DNA from: Coenobita brevimanus | Taxonomy: Eukaryota; Arthropoda; Malacostraca; Decapoda; Coenobitidae | Assembly (NCBI GenBank): GCA_032717465.1 | Contig: CM064712.1 | Coordinates: 24,853,432 to 24,917,431, forward strand | Length of the DNA: 64,000 nucleotides | Direction: 5' to 3' | Shown here: positions 11,059 through 22,180 of the stretch, in pieces | Position numbering within the stretch: the stretch's first letter is position 1 | Layout: each line of letters starts with the position of its first letter | Notes under the pieces: model-generated | The model's database searches: none | The model's input: only the letters and a program-made list of their open reading frames with translations | Told to the model about the DNA's origin: nothing | Program-made: the position numbers and the translations under genes

Positions 11059-11833
11059 TTAGTCCTCTGGCTTATCTTAAAAAATCAAGATAATTTTCTT
11101 AATGAAAAACTGGCCAGATGCAGTGTAATAACTGCATGTCTGTGAGTAAAGGCTGTTTCCTTCCGTGCATATTGATCGAACCATTTAATATAGCTTACTA
11201 ACTTACGCCGCATTCCCACTTTCTGTCGTCGTCCATGGATACAACAAAATCGGAAATGACTAAATTATTCCTTAGTGTTGTAACGGAAATTATTATATAA
11301 ATAATAATGACTGATTTTAATTAATTATTAAACTGCTTTTCTTTTTAGTATTACGCTACTAAAAAATTACTGCGTTTTACCCTAGTAGATATGAACTCCG
11401 TAAATTATTCCTGACTGTCCCTGAGCGATACTTCTGAAAATTCAATTAGTTCCGTTTAGGATTTTTTATTATCGTAATAAACGAACTGCTTACTATAGTT
11501 TTGAAATATACCGGTACATTTTTCATTTATTTGTTGTTTTCTGTAACAGTTTTACAGAATAGGTATCACCTTGTAAAGATATAAGGTTGTTGTTGTTGAA
11601 AGATTCCCTGCACATATAGTGCAGGCCGGGCCATACATTAGCCCGGTCAGTGGTGTATGAGCTGATTAAAAAAGAGTAAGTGGGGAGGACAGGACCTGGG
11701 GAATGCCCAACACACACGTCCTGTCTCCTGACTGGCTTTTTGGTGTGTGTGCTGAGATATAAGGACGAACATGTAGCTTACATTATCGATGACTGAAAAC
11801 TTCTGGATACTCTTCCGTCACTTCTTAGGCTGA
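11059..11833. other. right part of DNA transposon, no gene
   Basis: AT-rich, non-coding. Two consecutive perfect hairpins lie at 11608-11624 (CTGCAC/GTGCAG) and 11626-11646 (CCGGGC/GCCCGG). The terminal inverted repeat occupies about 11800-11833. Confidence 0.5.
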
Positions 11834-12306
11834 CTGTACAAGGGGAAAGGGGAAAAAGAAGTGTGTGGTAATCATAGGGTCATTTGTCTTCTCAGTGTAA
11901 TAGGAAAAGTATTATGGTAAGGCACTTATCGACAGAGTAAGGGAAATAACAGAGGAATTAGTTGGAGAAGAACAGGGAGGTTTTACGAAGGGCAGAGGTT
12001 GTGTAGATCAGATATTCATTCTTAGATCTTGAGTGGAAAAGTTTCAAGAGAAGGGAAAGAAACTGTATGCGGCCTTCATGGATTTGGAGAAAGCATATGT
12101 CAGGGTGGATAGACAAGGACTGGAAAGTATTAAGAATATATGAAGTAGATGGGAAGTTGATGAAGGCCGTGAAGAATATGTATGAGGGTGCTAAGGCAGT
12201 AATGCGTGTGGGCAGTGAACTGAGTGAATTTATCTATTTGAAGGTTGGGTTGAAACAGGGATGTGTCACGTCTTCATGGTTGTTTAATCTGTACATGGAT
12301 GTGGTT
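11834..12306 (+). mobile_element. LINE A, plus copy, segment 2 (RT core)
   Basis: Continues RT after the 8216-11833 insertion: REITEELVGEEQGGF, then AAFMDLEKAY and LKVGLKQGCVTSSWLFNLYMD. It contains frame breaks (for example at about 12030 and 12110). It ends at the 8-bp target ATGTGGTT of the MITE. Confidence 0.8.
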
Positions 12307-12432
12307 TAGGGTTGCATTATCTGAAATGTCAAAATACCGGACGCCTCCGCTGAAACCCATGCTACCCCCCCCCAACACACTTTGGGCCTTTGACGTTATG
12401 AAATTTGGATATAATATAATATTCTACTATAT

Positions 12433-12471
<39 letters not shown>

Positions 12472-13151
12472 AATCTTTAATCGTTTTACAATATAATGAA
12501 AAACAGGCAAAGTACAGAATTGGCTAGATTATGACTGAAAAATGCTAAAGCGCCTTTAATGCAGGATAAGATCATAAGAATAACAAATGCTACAGTGTAA
12601 AAATGAAACACTATGCCAATAGTTGTTTTGTGTTTTTACCATGTATTTTATGGCTATAAGAGCACCATGGAAAAAAAAAAAAAAAAAAAAAAAAAGCGTG
12701 GCTGAACAACAGGCAAAGGCGGGACATTTCAGCAGCTGCTAGCACTAAACCAGCCAAGTTGGCAACACTTAACAGCTGACGAAAACAAGGAGCGTCTCTC
12801 TCTCTCTCTCTCTCTGGGGGCGCGGTAGCACAGTGGTAGCGCGCTGAGCTTGTGATCGGGAGATCGCAAGTTCGAGCCTCGCCCGGGCTACCGTTGCCGG
12901 GAGGGGTAGCGCCCTCCTGTAACCCAGCGGGGCTATATGGCCTTAGTTGCCTAGCTCGGGGAATTCATATCTCCATTTCTCTCTCTCTCGTCATAAGAAT
13001 GTAATGGTATATTTTTTGAAAAAAAAAAAAAAAAAGTGATTGAAGCTGAACTTCCAGACTTCTGGAGAATTTTTAAAATTCCTCCCGGACGAAGATTTTG
13101 ACACCTAAATGCCGGACAGGTCCGGGAAAATCCGGACGTATGGCAACCCTA
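12307..13151. mobile_element. hAT-like MITE
   Basis: Begins TAGGGTTGC and ends GGCAACCCTA. It is flanked by ATGTGGTT (12299-12306) and ATGGGGTT (13152-13159), an 8-bp TSD with one mismatch. The inverted ends share a CCGG-rich inner part. No ORF of note. It contains an AT array (12430-12469), a poly-A run (12671-12695) and a tRNA-derived SINE. TSD length and TIR style match hAT elements. Confidence 0.8.
12816..13035 (+). mobile_element. tRNA-derived SINE
   Basis: The head has an A box (TAGCACAGTGG, 12826-12836) and a B box (GTTCGAGCC, 12870-12878) at tRNA spacing, as in pol III promoters. A non-tRNA body follows (GCGGGGCTATATGG), then a poly-A tract ending at about 13035. Length and features fit a SINE rather than a working tRNA gene. 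A CT microsatellite abuts its left end. Confidence 0.75.
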
Positions 13152-13194
13152 ATGGGGTTATAAAAGGTACAAGGTAGGGCAGTGGATGTTGGAG
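13152..13194 (+). mobile_element. LINE A, plus copy, segment 3
   Basis: Forty-three bases matching the LINE A stretch after the MeT-Asp of LYMD (GGGCAGTGGATGTTGGAG). They lie between the MITE and the Gypsy element. The last four bases, GGAG (13191-13194), are the TSD of the Gypsy element and are repeated at 28884-28887. Confidence 0.85.
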
Positions 13195-15213
13195 TGTAGT
13201 GCCACAAATTTAGTATTCATGTATGTGTTTAGAGGTACTGTAATTTCTAAGTTAGATAGGGTGTAATCTGAATACTAGTCTATAAATTCCTGTCCTAAGT
13301 GGTAATTCATATGTTAATGATTGATGTAGGGTTAACTTTATTTTTATATGTATACATCTCTGTATCTATGCATGGGTGATGTAATTGTGAGTGTTGAGCT
13401 ATGGGAAATTCCTCCGTCTCATAGAGTAATGAATTACAGATGCGTGCGGCCTTTCTCCTTCTTTGTGCGTCGTTGTAGGGCGCCAAGTTTAAACCTTAAA
13501 CAGAGTAATGAATGGTATACAATTCTTTCTGTATCCTAGTTGTGAAATGCTTACTAATGAAGCTGCTAGAACCCAAATATGTAAGATTAAGTCAAAAAAG
13601 CCAAAATAATGTCATTTGTGAGGATCAAATAGTCCCGCTTGCCTTAGCCGTCACTAGATGGCATAAGCTACCCCAAACTCAAGGCGGGATAGTGGTAAGT
13701 TCAGTGTTTAAATTAAGTAAGGATTGAATCCCAAATTTTCCCCAATTCAATCAAAAGTCCTAACGTCATGTGTACACTACTATATAAATAGTGAAGAGAA
13801 TTAAAACCCACCATATTGCAAAAACACAATCTCATTTGATCTAGCAGTGGCGTCCCTTGGTGCCCGACAATGCTACACTCGCTGCTCAGACATCGTGTAT
13901 AACAGACGTTGGTTCAGGTGAGCTGTCCACATTCCTCCTTCCCCCCCCCTTTTTTCTTGTTTAATCCTTACTTGGCGTGAACCATATGAAGTAATGTTGT
14001 TAAAAGCTTAACGTAGACACTGCTGCTCAGACATCGTGTGTAACAGACGTTGGTTCTGTCCCCAGACACCGTGACGTCGGAGTGTGCACGAGGCCATCTC
14101 GTGGTATTGCCCATAGACTCGTCTTACATACACACTTACACTACTCATGAAGTATTTTATAAACTGAATGTAGTAGAAATGGTATTATTGATCTATCAGG
14201 TGAACTTTTTTTTTTGTAGAAATGGAACAGAAATTTGAAAAGTGATGTGATCATGTAACGGAAAGGCGAAATTCAAACTCATTAACCGTTTTCTTTCACT
14301 TATATTAATATGTTAGATAATTAGGAGCGTTGAAGGGAACTTAGTGGTTGTGAGCAAAAATGTGATTTTGAGTTGTTCCTCGAGGCTAAACAAGCCCGAG
14401 TGATTATGTATTCTTGGTGATTATGCATTAATGATGATTATGAACTATTAATAATTATGAATTGATAGTGTTTGTGAATTATAGTGAACTGCATGATGAG
14501 GTTATACTACACGGACGAAATAGAACACGAGTGATTATTTTTCTTGGGTCGAGGCTATGCCAGCTCGAAAAGACAACCCAAACCCATAAATGTCCCAGTC
14601 TTGAGGCTATTGACGAACCCAAGAATAACCGACATTAAAGAGTGAGGTATGATGTCCTCAGAAACCACTTGAATATTCCAATTGTTTAGCTTGGTGACAA
14701 TATTGTATGATGGTCGCCCAAACCTTGGTTTTAATTTACAACCCTTTTCCATATGACTAAAGGTCATGTAATTAAAAATGTCTGTTGAAAGCCAGTATAG
14801 AATTATTAAAGTAGAGTAAAGTATAGGTCATTTTTTTTTATTTTTTATACCCAATCAAGGGAATTATGTCCTCTCATGCCTAACTCACTCCCCTTCCAAT
14901 TCAAGATTCCTCCGCTTTGGGAACGACGACCACGCGTGGTACTGACTTAATCTCGCCTCGGCCAAAAACTACAAACGCTACCAAAACTATCTTAAACAAT
15001 TAACCTTTATCATACCAAGTCAAAACACCACCCCTCCCCCTTCTGCTTTACTGAAGTGATTTTCTATCAATCACGGAGGGGAGACTAAGTCGAGTACCAT
15101 TTGTATTATCAATGGGTAAGTTGAACAGAACCAATAACTGATGGGAGATTAAATAACTGGCGTCACACTGATGAACAATAGTGGTGGGATAAGAAAAAAA
15201 TCCTGTCATTACA
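13195..15213 (+). repeat. 5' LTR, 2019 bp
   Basis: Begins TGTAGTGCC and ends ATTACA. It matches the 3' LTR (2027 bp after removing the insertion) with scattered substitutions and few small indels. It is long for a Gypsy LTR. A short open frame on its minus strand (14767-14555) recurs in the other LTR, but only as part of this repeat. Confidence 0.92.
13782..13789 (+). promoter_or_regulatory. candidate TATA box in LTR
   Basis: ATATAAAT-type sequence in a CTACTATATAAATAGTG context. It is conserved in the 3' LTR near 23407. Position inside the LTR fits a U3 promoter, but no start site can be proven. Confidence 0.4.
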
Positions 15214-15303
15214 CTGGTGGCAATAGCGGTGGGATATTCATCGTTCCCCAATTAGTGGCGTTGGTGAGAAAGTGAAGGGAAATGACTAGCAAAGAGAGTG
15301 AGA

Positions 15304-15822
15304 ATGTTAAGGGTAGCAGGTCATTCCCAAATACCTCCGCAACTCTATGCTCAGGACGTAGAGATTAGAATCTTTCGGGCAAGTGGAGGCAAGGTTAGGA
15401 ATTTCTTTCAGGACTCTCGGTTAAATTCAGTATTGGAGTGGGAATGTGACCTTGTATTTTTGTGGATTGGAAGTAACGATATTGACCAAAATACCACCCC
15501 TCAAGAAATTTTTCATAGAATAAAGGCTGTTACCAGGGAGCTGGAGAAACAATGCCACGCCAGGGTGACTGTTTGTCAAGTAGAACCAAGAGTGTACCAG
15601 GGAGCAAGTGCTCCTATTTCATCTGAGGACTATAAAACAGTAAGGAACTCGATCAATAAGAAAATTCGCCGAAGCTTACCGAATCAACACCTGCAATTTA
15701 ACAAGGCTTACTATAGTTATAACCTAGCGGATGGAGTACACTGGAGAGGTGCAGTGAGAGAGCAAGTAGATGCCAAATTTGTCAGAATTATCGAGTCCTA
15801 CATAGACGATGGAAGTGATTAG
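15304..15822 (+). CDS. SGNH/GDSL-type hydrolase ORF of Gypsy element
   Basis: 172 codons from the ATG at 15304, the first ATG in a frame that opens at 15286. All SGNH blocks are present in order: Ser8 in VAGHSQ (block I, GHS in place of GDS), Gly28-Gly29 (block II), Gly56-Ser-Asn58-Asp in LWIGSNDI (block III), and Asp143-Gly-Val-His146 (block V). This is the layout of SGNH hydrolases that act as esterases or lipases. The domain is intact although gag and pol downstream carry stops. It lies 90 bp after the 5' LTR and 82 bp before gag, so it is the first ORF of the element. A role in retrotransposition is unknown; related esterase domains occur in ORF1 of CR1-type LINEs. Confidence 0.75.
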   Translation: MLRVAGHSQIPPQLYAQDVEIRIFRASGGKVRNFFQDSRLNSVLEWECDLVFLWIGSNDIDQNTTPQEIFHRIKAVTRELEKQCHARVTVCQVEPRVYQGASAPISSEDYKTVRNSINKKIRRSLPNQHLQFNKAYYSYNLADGVHWRGAVREQVDAKFVRIIESYIDDGSD

Positions 15823-15904
15823 ACCTGCTCAAAGGTAAAGAGAGAAAACATTTCAAAATTTAATTTTCTTTTTTGAGTAAGAGTAGAAGAAAATTAGGGT
15901 CACC

Positions 15905-17062
15905 ATGTCTCTGTATGGACAATTGTTTGCTCAATCACAGCCGGAGGCTGATCGTCCATCACAAGCGGGGAGAGATCATGTAACCATTCCATTGGATGAG
16001 GCGGAGGAACAATTCGGTACTACAAATAGAACGTTGCCTTCACACTCGACCCCTTGTTCACACATTATGAATTCACGGCTCTCTCTCACAAAACCACACG
16101 ATATTCCAATTTTGGAATTAAATCAACTTCAAGGGATAGAAGCCACATCTCGCCTCGAAATGTTTTGTGAGGCGGTTGAACAAATTGATACCAGTAATGC
16201 AATCAGAATCCAGGTTGCCAAAAGTCGAATGGGTTCCGAATTGGCCACTTTCATTCATAATTACCAAAAGAAACATTTTGCACTGTCATGGCCCGAGCTA
16301 AAAAAAAATTTGAGCGCGGAGTTTACCATCGAGTTGAGTGTAGATTGAGCCTGGCAAGAGCTAGAGAGCATGACTTATGACTGGGAAGAATCACCCCAGG
16401 CGTTCGTACATAGGTTCATGTGCAAGCATGCGGCTCTCGAAACAAAGTTTCCAAAAGAAAAGTTTCCCTCGCGAGATAAATGAATTAAGAAGAAACTGTG
16501 GTATGGTCTTCCGCTCGAGTCTAGGGAAAAATTGGAAGGTTACCTTGACGGATATCCACTCCGTAAATTCATTGACAGGATCGAAAATGAGAGGCAGCTT
16601 CTCGAAGAGAGGTACACCACCCAAGTTAATGCAATGAGGGATAGGGACAATAAAAGTGAAGATCCCTCAAAAACAAATGTAGCTGATACTCCACTTAGAC
16701 CATCCCATGATAACTGTCAACCCGAGTCAGACAAGGAAGTGACTGAATTGAGAGCTCAATTAAGGGCTTTGAAAACAAATTTAGAACAACTCAACCAAAA
16801 ACAATCTACTCCTGTAACACCGAGGCGAAAATACTGTAGTTATTGTCTGAAGAGTTCACACACGTTGCAAGAATGTTGGGCAAAACCACCACCAGGCCAC
16901 TGTTTTGATTGCCGTAGGTTGGGATGTCGTAGAGGCAGTAATGATTGCCCAGGTCGCATAAACCACAGCGGAGTGACGCGGAGCAATAACAGATTTCACC
17001 CACCCAGCCCAAATGCGAGGCAGACTGTCAACCAAAGTTCCCCCATCAGTTTATTTGACTGA
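15905..17062 (+). pseudogene. gag: gag with zinc knuckle, two nonsense mutations
   Basis: Starts at an ATG in good context (CACCATGT). One frame runs to the TGA at 17060-17062 but contains TGA codons at 16346-16348 and about 16481. The C-terminal part has a coiled region (TELRAQLRALKTNLEQLNQK) and a CX2CX4HX4C zinc knuckle (CSYCLKSSHTLQEC) followed by a second Cys cluster (CFDCRRLGC). These are nucleocapsid features that bind the RNA genome. The middle part, with WPELKK, resembles a retrotransposon capsid only weakly. Confidence 0.75.
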
Positions 17063-17979
17063 CCGCAGGCATAACATTACCCACAATAAGCGTCAGGGTG
17101 AATAATAAGGTAGTGGAAGCTGTAATTGATACAGGGAGTGGATATACCTTACTTAAAGAGGCCACCATGAAGCGGTTAGGAACAGAAATGAACATGAGGA
17201 GAAATCCACCGAGATTACAGGGAGTCACAGGAGCGCCACTCCGTATCCTGGGTATGGTCAAAGTAGATATCAGAGTGGGAGATGAGAAAGTTCATCAACA
17301 GTGGTGTCCAGTCGTCCCGAACACCTACTTGACCACTGAAATGTTGTTGGGATGTGATGTCCTCGGACAATCTCCGTTGATCTGGAATGGCGCGCAATGA
17401 GCGCTGATGTGGGGAGGAGCCCCGTACGTCGTAAACTATGTTCCACGGCAGAAAGGAAAAGTTGAGCGAGTCCAGGCCACACCTATCAGAGCCGTCAGGA
17501 ACCCTCAACAGTTGAAGCAGATTAATCTCGTAACAGTAGAGAGACTCACCCCATACCAAACCAAATTCATAGCCGTGCCAGTCAGTGAGGAGCCTAAAAC
17601 CACTTTACTGTTCTACCCACAAGTGCGTTTCAGTCATAATAGTCACCCTTACATATTATAAGTGAATTCAGAGGGCTTAGTCTATTTACCCCTCAATAAT
17701 AGAGCCAAACAAGATAAACTGTTTCGGATAGGTACCATTCTAGGCTCATATGAAATTATTGACGACCCTCCTGTAAGTACAGTCAGCTAAGTTACCAAAA
17801 TTCATAATGACCTGATCCCTACCAGTGATCGAACTGATGAAAGTGGAACTCGTGTTCAACGACTCCAAAAGCTAATTGACGAACAGACATGGCCTCACTT
17901 AGCTTTAGCTCAACAAGAAGAACTAGCTAACGTAATTCTGCAACACGATCCCCTCTTCATTTTGGAAAAAGGAGAACTA
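17059..17979 (+). pseudogene. pol: pol part 1: protease
   Basis: The pol frame opens at 17059, one frame away from gag and overlapping the gag stop by a few bases. An upstream TGA in the pol frame (17056-17058) leaves almost no room for ordinary frameshifting. The retropepsin shows AVIDTGSGYTLL at about 17122 and LLGCDVLG at about 17345. Stops follow at 17398 (TGA), 17659 (TAA) and about 17791 (TAA). The frame reaches EKGEL at 17979, where the mariner-type element is inserted. It resumes in phase at 19511. Confidence 0.8.
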
Positions 17980-18366
17980 TAGTAGCCGCAGCGAGAAATG
18001 AACGCTGTGGTGGGGCAGGCGGGATGACCGGGGATTCCCCCACTGTAGCCATATCCACATGTCACCGACCATCGGCCACCGCTGCAGCCCCGCTCCATGA
18101 TCCTTATCCTGTGTCTCTGGCTTTCTCTTTCTCCCTCGGTTTCTATATAAACTGGTGTATTTCCGAAACTAATTATGAAATTATTATGACTTTTGTTCCA
18201 CACCACCACTGAGGTAAAAATCAAGGAGAGTTTTCTGTATAAAGGTTTCCCCCCCCTCCTAAATGTGGCATATGAGCGGGGGAGTGCGGCCTTGCCGATA
18301 CCTCCGCCTGATTATAATTATACACTCACCAGAACTGACCTGCCCTCAGACAAGTACAGTCTCGCT

Positions 18367-19134
18367 ATGGATCGTTCTCCTGTTTCAAGCTCGCCATATG
18401 GCCACCATCACAGCCAAGCTAAGGCTCTTATCTACAACGTAAGCAGGTTCTTCTTAGAAGAAAAGGAAAATGGAGCACCTTTAATGCCACTCTCAAAAGC
18501 AGTTGCATGCACAGCTATGGCCACCAAGACAAGCGAATCAACAGTCAGAAGAATTTGTTCTTCATCTCAAGCTGCACCACAGAAACCCACGTTCACCTCA
18601 CCAAAGAAGATTCGTGCTGAACCTGTTACAGGTTTTGATGACTTTGACAAGTGTGTATTGAGAAGAACTGTCTTGGGGTTATATGAGAGGAAAGAAATTC
18701 CAACTGTGTACAAAATAAAAGAAGAGCTCAGTGAAAAAATCGGCTACTGTGGTAGCGAAACTTCCCTTCGCAAGGTCCTGCTCAAAACAGGATTCAGATT
18801 TGCAAAGGTTGATGGCCGAAGATTCCTTATGGAAAGAACTGATGTCGCTGCAGCTCGGTCAAGATTTTTAAGAGAAATGCGGCAGCTTAAACAGTCCGGC
18901 CACACCTTTGTTTACCTTGATGAAACTTGGGTGAACCAAAACTACACAGTTGGAAAGTGCTGGACTGATACTTCATCTCAAGGAGCAGCAGGAGTTAAGC
19001 CGCCCACAGGAAAAGGAGCACGACTGATTATTCTCCATGCTGGAACAGCAGACGGTTTCATCAATAATGGTGAGCTGGTGTTTCAAGCAAAAAATGATGG
19101 TGATTACCACCATCAGATGAATGCTAAAATAATT
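18367..19134 (+). pseudogene. DDE transposase, C-terminus missing
   Basis: About 256 codons from the ATG at 18367. The N-terminus looks like a DNA-binding helix region (SESTVRRICSSS). A catalytic-domain start follows: HTFVYLDETWVNQNY with the first catalytic Asp, then GKGARLIILHAGTADGF and NDGDYHHQMN. The family's second Asp and the Glu, expected beyond DYHHQMN, are absent. Coding sequence runs out at KIISE and is followed by microsatellites. IS630/Tc1/mariner superfamily fits the motif and the TA target; subfamily not determined. Confidence 0.75.
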
Positions 19135-19184
19135 TCGGAAATACACTACTTTTCAGAGAGAGAGAGAGGAAAAAAAAAAACCGG

Positions 19185-19189
<5 letters not shown>

Positions 19190-19223
<34 letters not shown>

Positions 19224-19348
19224 GCTACCTCTATCTATCTATCTATCTATCTACCTACTTCCCTACCTACCAACTTACCTACCTACCTTCCTACCTACCT
19301 ACCTACCTACTTTTCAGAGAGAGAGAAAAAAAATTCGGAAGTACACTA

Positions 19349-19390
<42 letters not shown>
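19190..19390. repeat. TG, CTAT, TACC and GA microsatellites
   Basis: Four adjacent simple repeats (TG 19190-19222, CTAT about 19231-19252, TACC/TACT about 19252-19312, GA 19355-19388). They fill the place of the transposase 3' half. The phrase TTTCAGAGAGAGAG occurs three times around them, suggesting slippage or gene conversion during the deletion. Confidence 0.9.
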
Positions 19391-19508
19391 CGAGTAAGGG
19401 GCGAGGATGGAGAGCGGGCTGGTGACATGTGGAGACGTGGCAAGACTGGGGGAATCCCGGTCAGGCCCCTGACCACACCCTGGCGTTCATTTCTCGCTGC
19501 GGCCACTA

Positions 19509-22180
19509 TAGGAACCATTAGCGGTCCCCCCGTTCACATTAAAGTAGCAGATCCACAGCCCAGCCGTGGACCGATCTATCGATATCCTGAACAAGCTAAA
19601 CAGGTGATTGCTGAAATGTTGCAAGACATGGAAGAGAGAGAAATTATTGAAAGATCAACAGCTGCCTGGTTATCTCCTATTGTATTAGTTAACAAGCCGG
19701 ACAGCAGCAAGCGCATGTGTTTAGATTATCGCCACGTGAATCAACATCTAGCCACGGATATCTATCCAGTGCCCAGACTAGAAGAATTAGTCGAGCAGGC
19801 CACAGGTCATAATTACTATGTGACTCTTGATATGCGTGAGGCATATTTTCAAATCATGTTGGACGAGGAGAGCCGTGATTTAACCACATTCAGTGATGGA
19901 GTCACACTTTACAGATTTAGGCGCTTACCATTCGGACTAAAATGTTCGCCAGCCATATTTTCCTGACGAATGCAAGACATTTTTACTCCATTGTTGAAGC
20001 AAGACTGGGTAAAGAATTATTTGGACGATTTAATAATTTGGGCTGATGACTTCCCCATGTTGTTGAGTCGCTTACAGCAACTATTCACTTTACTCACACA
20101 GAATGGGGCCAAGCTAAATTTAAGCAAATGTACTTTTGGGTTAAAAGGTGTAAATTTTCTTGGCCATAAAATCTCAGCGGCAGGGAGTACGCCGGACCCA
20201 AAAAACATAGAGGCTATCAACAAAACGAAAAGACCCACAAAAGTAAAAGAAGTCCGGAGATTCCTTGGGATGTGCGGGTTCTAACGAAAACACGTACCTT
20301 CGTTCGTAAAAATAGCAGCTCCCCTTACTAACTTAACAAGATCCGGAGTAGCGTTCGAATGGTCAGATGAGTGCCAATCCACGTTTGATCAATTGAAGTC
20401 GAGCTTAGTGAATGCGCCAGTATTGGTAAGAGCCAAAGTGACTCGACCATTCATAGTAACCACCGACGCGAGCAACACCCATATTGGTGGCGTATTGAGC
20501 CAGATACAACCAGACAACTCCAACTTACCTATTGGTTACTTTTCCAAAAAGCTCAATCCTTGCGAGAGAAAATATTCCGCAACTGACAAAGAAGCATTGG
20601 CAGTCATTCTCACATGCCGCAACTTCCACCATTACTTGTGGGGTTCCCACTTTACTATCTTGACAGACCATCAACCGCTTACCAGCATTTTTAAGCGAAA
20701 AACCAAATCCCCACGTATGAACCGATGGATTCTCGAAATGCGTGAGTACGACTACAATGTGCAATATGTCAAGGGTAAATATAATGTAGTCGCCGATCAG
20801 CTTTCTAGACCTGTCAGAGTGATATTCCACCAGTCAGAAACCAACTGGCTTGGATTTAGCCAAGACGAAATGAGAGATAAGCAGCGAGAAGAACCCATGT
20901 GGGATGAGTTAGCTAAGTACTTGCGTAGTGAGAAGCTCCCTACTAAAAGACTACCGAAAGCCATGTTGAGCCAGTTTGCGTTGATTGACGAACTATTATA
21001 TTTTGCTCAGGAAACAAATGGTGGTAGCATCCAATATTGTTTGGTGATTCCTAAGTCATTAACAAAAGAAGCTATAAAACACACTCATGAAATCTCAGGG
21101 CATCTAGGTCAGAAAAAATCTATTAAAAAAGCAGAACTATTCTATTGGCCAAATCTAAAAGTAGATGTATGCGAGTATGTGAAACAGTGTCCCACTTGTC
21201 AAAGATTCAAAGGTGAAACTGGGCTGCAGCAACCTTGGAAAGGTTTCCCGCCTGTAAGTAAACCATTGGAACGTATCGGGATCGACTTGACCGATATGGT
21301 TGCTGGAGCTCAGGGCTACCGATATGCCCTTACTGTCATAGATCACTACAGTAGGTTTGTGAAATATTATCCACTCAGAGACAAACATACACAACACATC
21401 ATACACTGTCTTGGGCAATACTTCACCGACTTTGGGACGCCACGAGGTATCGTCCTGGACAACGGCAGAGAGTTCACGAGTGGAGAGTTCAAGAAATTCT
21501 GCCGGAGGAACCAGGTGGACTTGTTCTATGTCACCCTTTATTATCCCTAGGGAAATTCCACCACTGAAAGGATGCATAGGACTATGAAAAGTATTCTAGC
21601 ATCCCTCTGCAATGGACACCCCTTGCATTGGCCTTAGCTGCTCCAGTCGTGCCAAACTGTCATAAATCAAGCAGTGCACTCAAGCACGGGACAACAGCCC
21701 TATTATGCCTTCTTCTCACGCCATCTCCCTCGCCTCATTGGTACCTTATTGCCTTCTGTGGACGCAGTGGAGGATGACCTATCGATAGCACACACGCTTA
21801 TCAAAAGTACCCACCAGAAAATGACCAAGCGATACCGGGAGGTGGCCAACAGGCAGAAGAGAGCGCAGAAGGTTGGAGTCAATAGCTTGGTGTGGGCGAA
21901 AAAAGAGACCATGCAGCCGGGTACCTGTAGGAAACTGAATGCCAAATGGGACGGCTCGTATAAAGTGATTGAAGTGCTGCTAGATGGAAGTGTTTATATC
22001 ATTGAAAATGTATTTAGTGGCAAAAGAATACAAAGGGCTGCTGAAAAGGTAAAACCATATTACGGAACCGAGGAATGGCTTTTAGAACCGTTGCAACAGG
22101 AGCTCGCCCCTGAGACCGAAGATGAGCGATTACCACCGCGAGTGAGGAATGCCCCTCGGAGGCTCATAGAGGAGAGTTAG
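19509..22180 (+). pseudogene. pol: pol part 2: RT, RNase H, integrase
   Basis: RT: PIVLVNKPDSSKRMCLDYR, FGLKCSPA, active site YLDDLIIW at about 20020. RNase H: TTDASNTHIGGVLSQ, TDKEALAVI, LTDHQPL (about 20460-20690). Integrase: zinc region HTHEISGHLGQ...CPTCQRFKGE, then the core GIDLTDMV, VLDNGREFTS, NSTTERMHR giving D-D-E. The frame is constant throughout, with stops at 19964-19966 (TGA), about 20282 (TAA), 21548-21550 (TAG) and about 21635 (TAG). Decay is thus by point mutation. The order RT-RNase H-integrase is the normal Ty3/Gypsy one. Confidence 0.85.

Larger units (their letters stand above)
8216..11833. mobile_element. non-autonomous DNA transposon, 8-bp TSD
   Basis: Flanked by TTGTACAA (8208-8215) and CTGTACAA (11834-11841), an 8-bp duplication with one change, inside the RT of LINE A. 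The ends are imperfect inverted repeats of about 30 bp sharing AAGAAGTGA-GG-AGAGT. No transposase of its own is seen. The inside carries a LINE fragment, a SINE tail, poly-T and AT-rich arrays. An 8-bp TSD fits hAT, P or Merlin superfamilies; I cannot choose. Confidence 0.7.
17980..19508 (+). mobile_element. mariner/Tc1-superfamily transposon, internally deleted
   Basis: Begins TAGTAGCCGCAGCGAG and ends with the complement of TAGTGGCCGCAGCGAG. Terminal inverted repeats extend for roughly 85 bp with gaps. It is flanked by TA (17978-17979 and 19509-19510), the TSD of this superfamily. Removing it with one TA joins the Gypsy pol codons for GEL and GTISG in frame. It carries the 5' part of a transposase, then TG, CTAT, TACC and GA microsatellites. 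Confidence 0.88.

Noticed and set aside
12816..12890. Functional tRNA gene
   Set aside because: A and B boxes are present, but it is fused to a SINE body and poly-A tract and lies in a MITE. The same reasoning applies to 44656-44730.
14555..14767. 70-codon minus frame conserved at 28225-28437
   Set aside because: Conserved only because both lie in the two LTRs of the same Gypsy element; no domain recognised.
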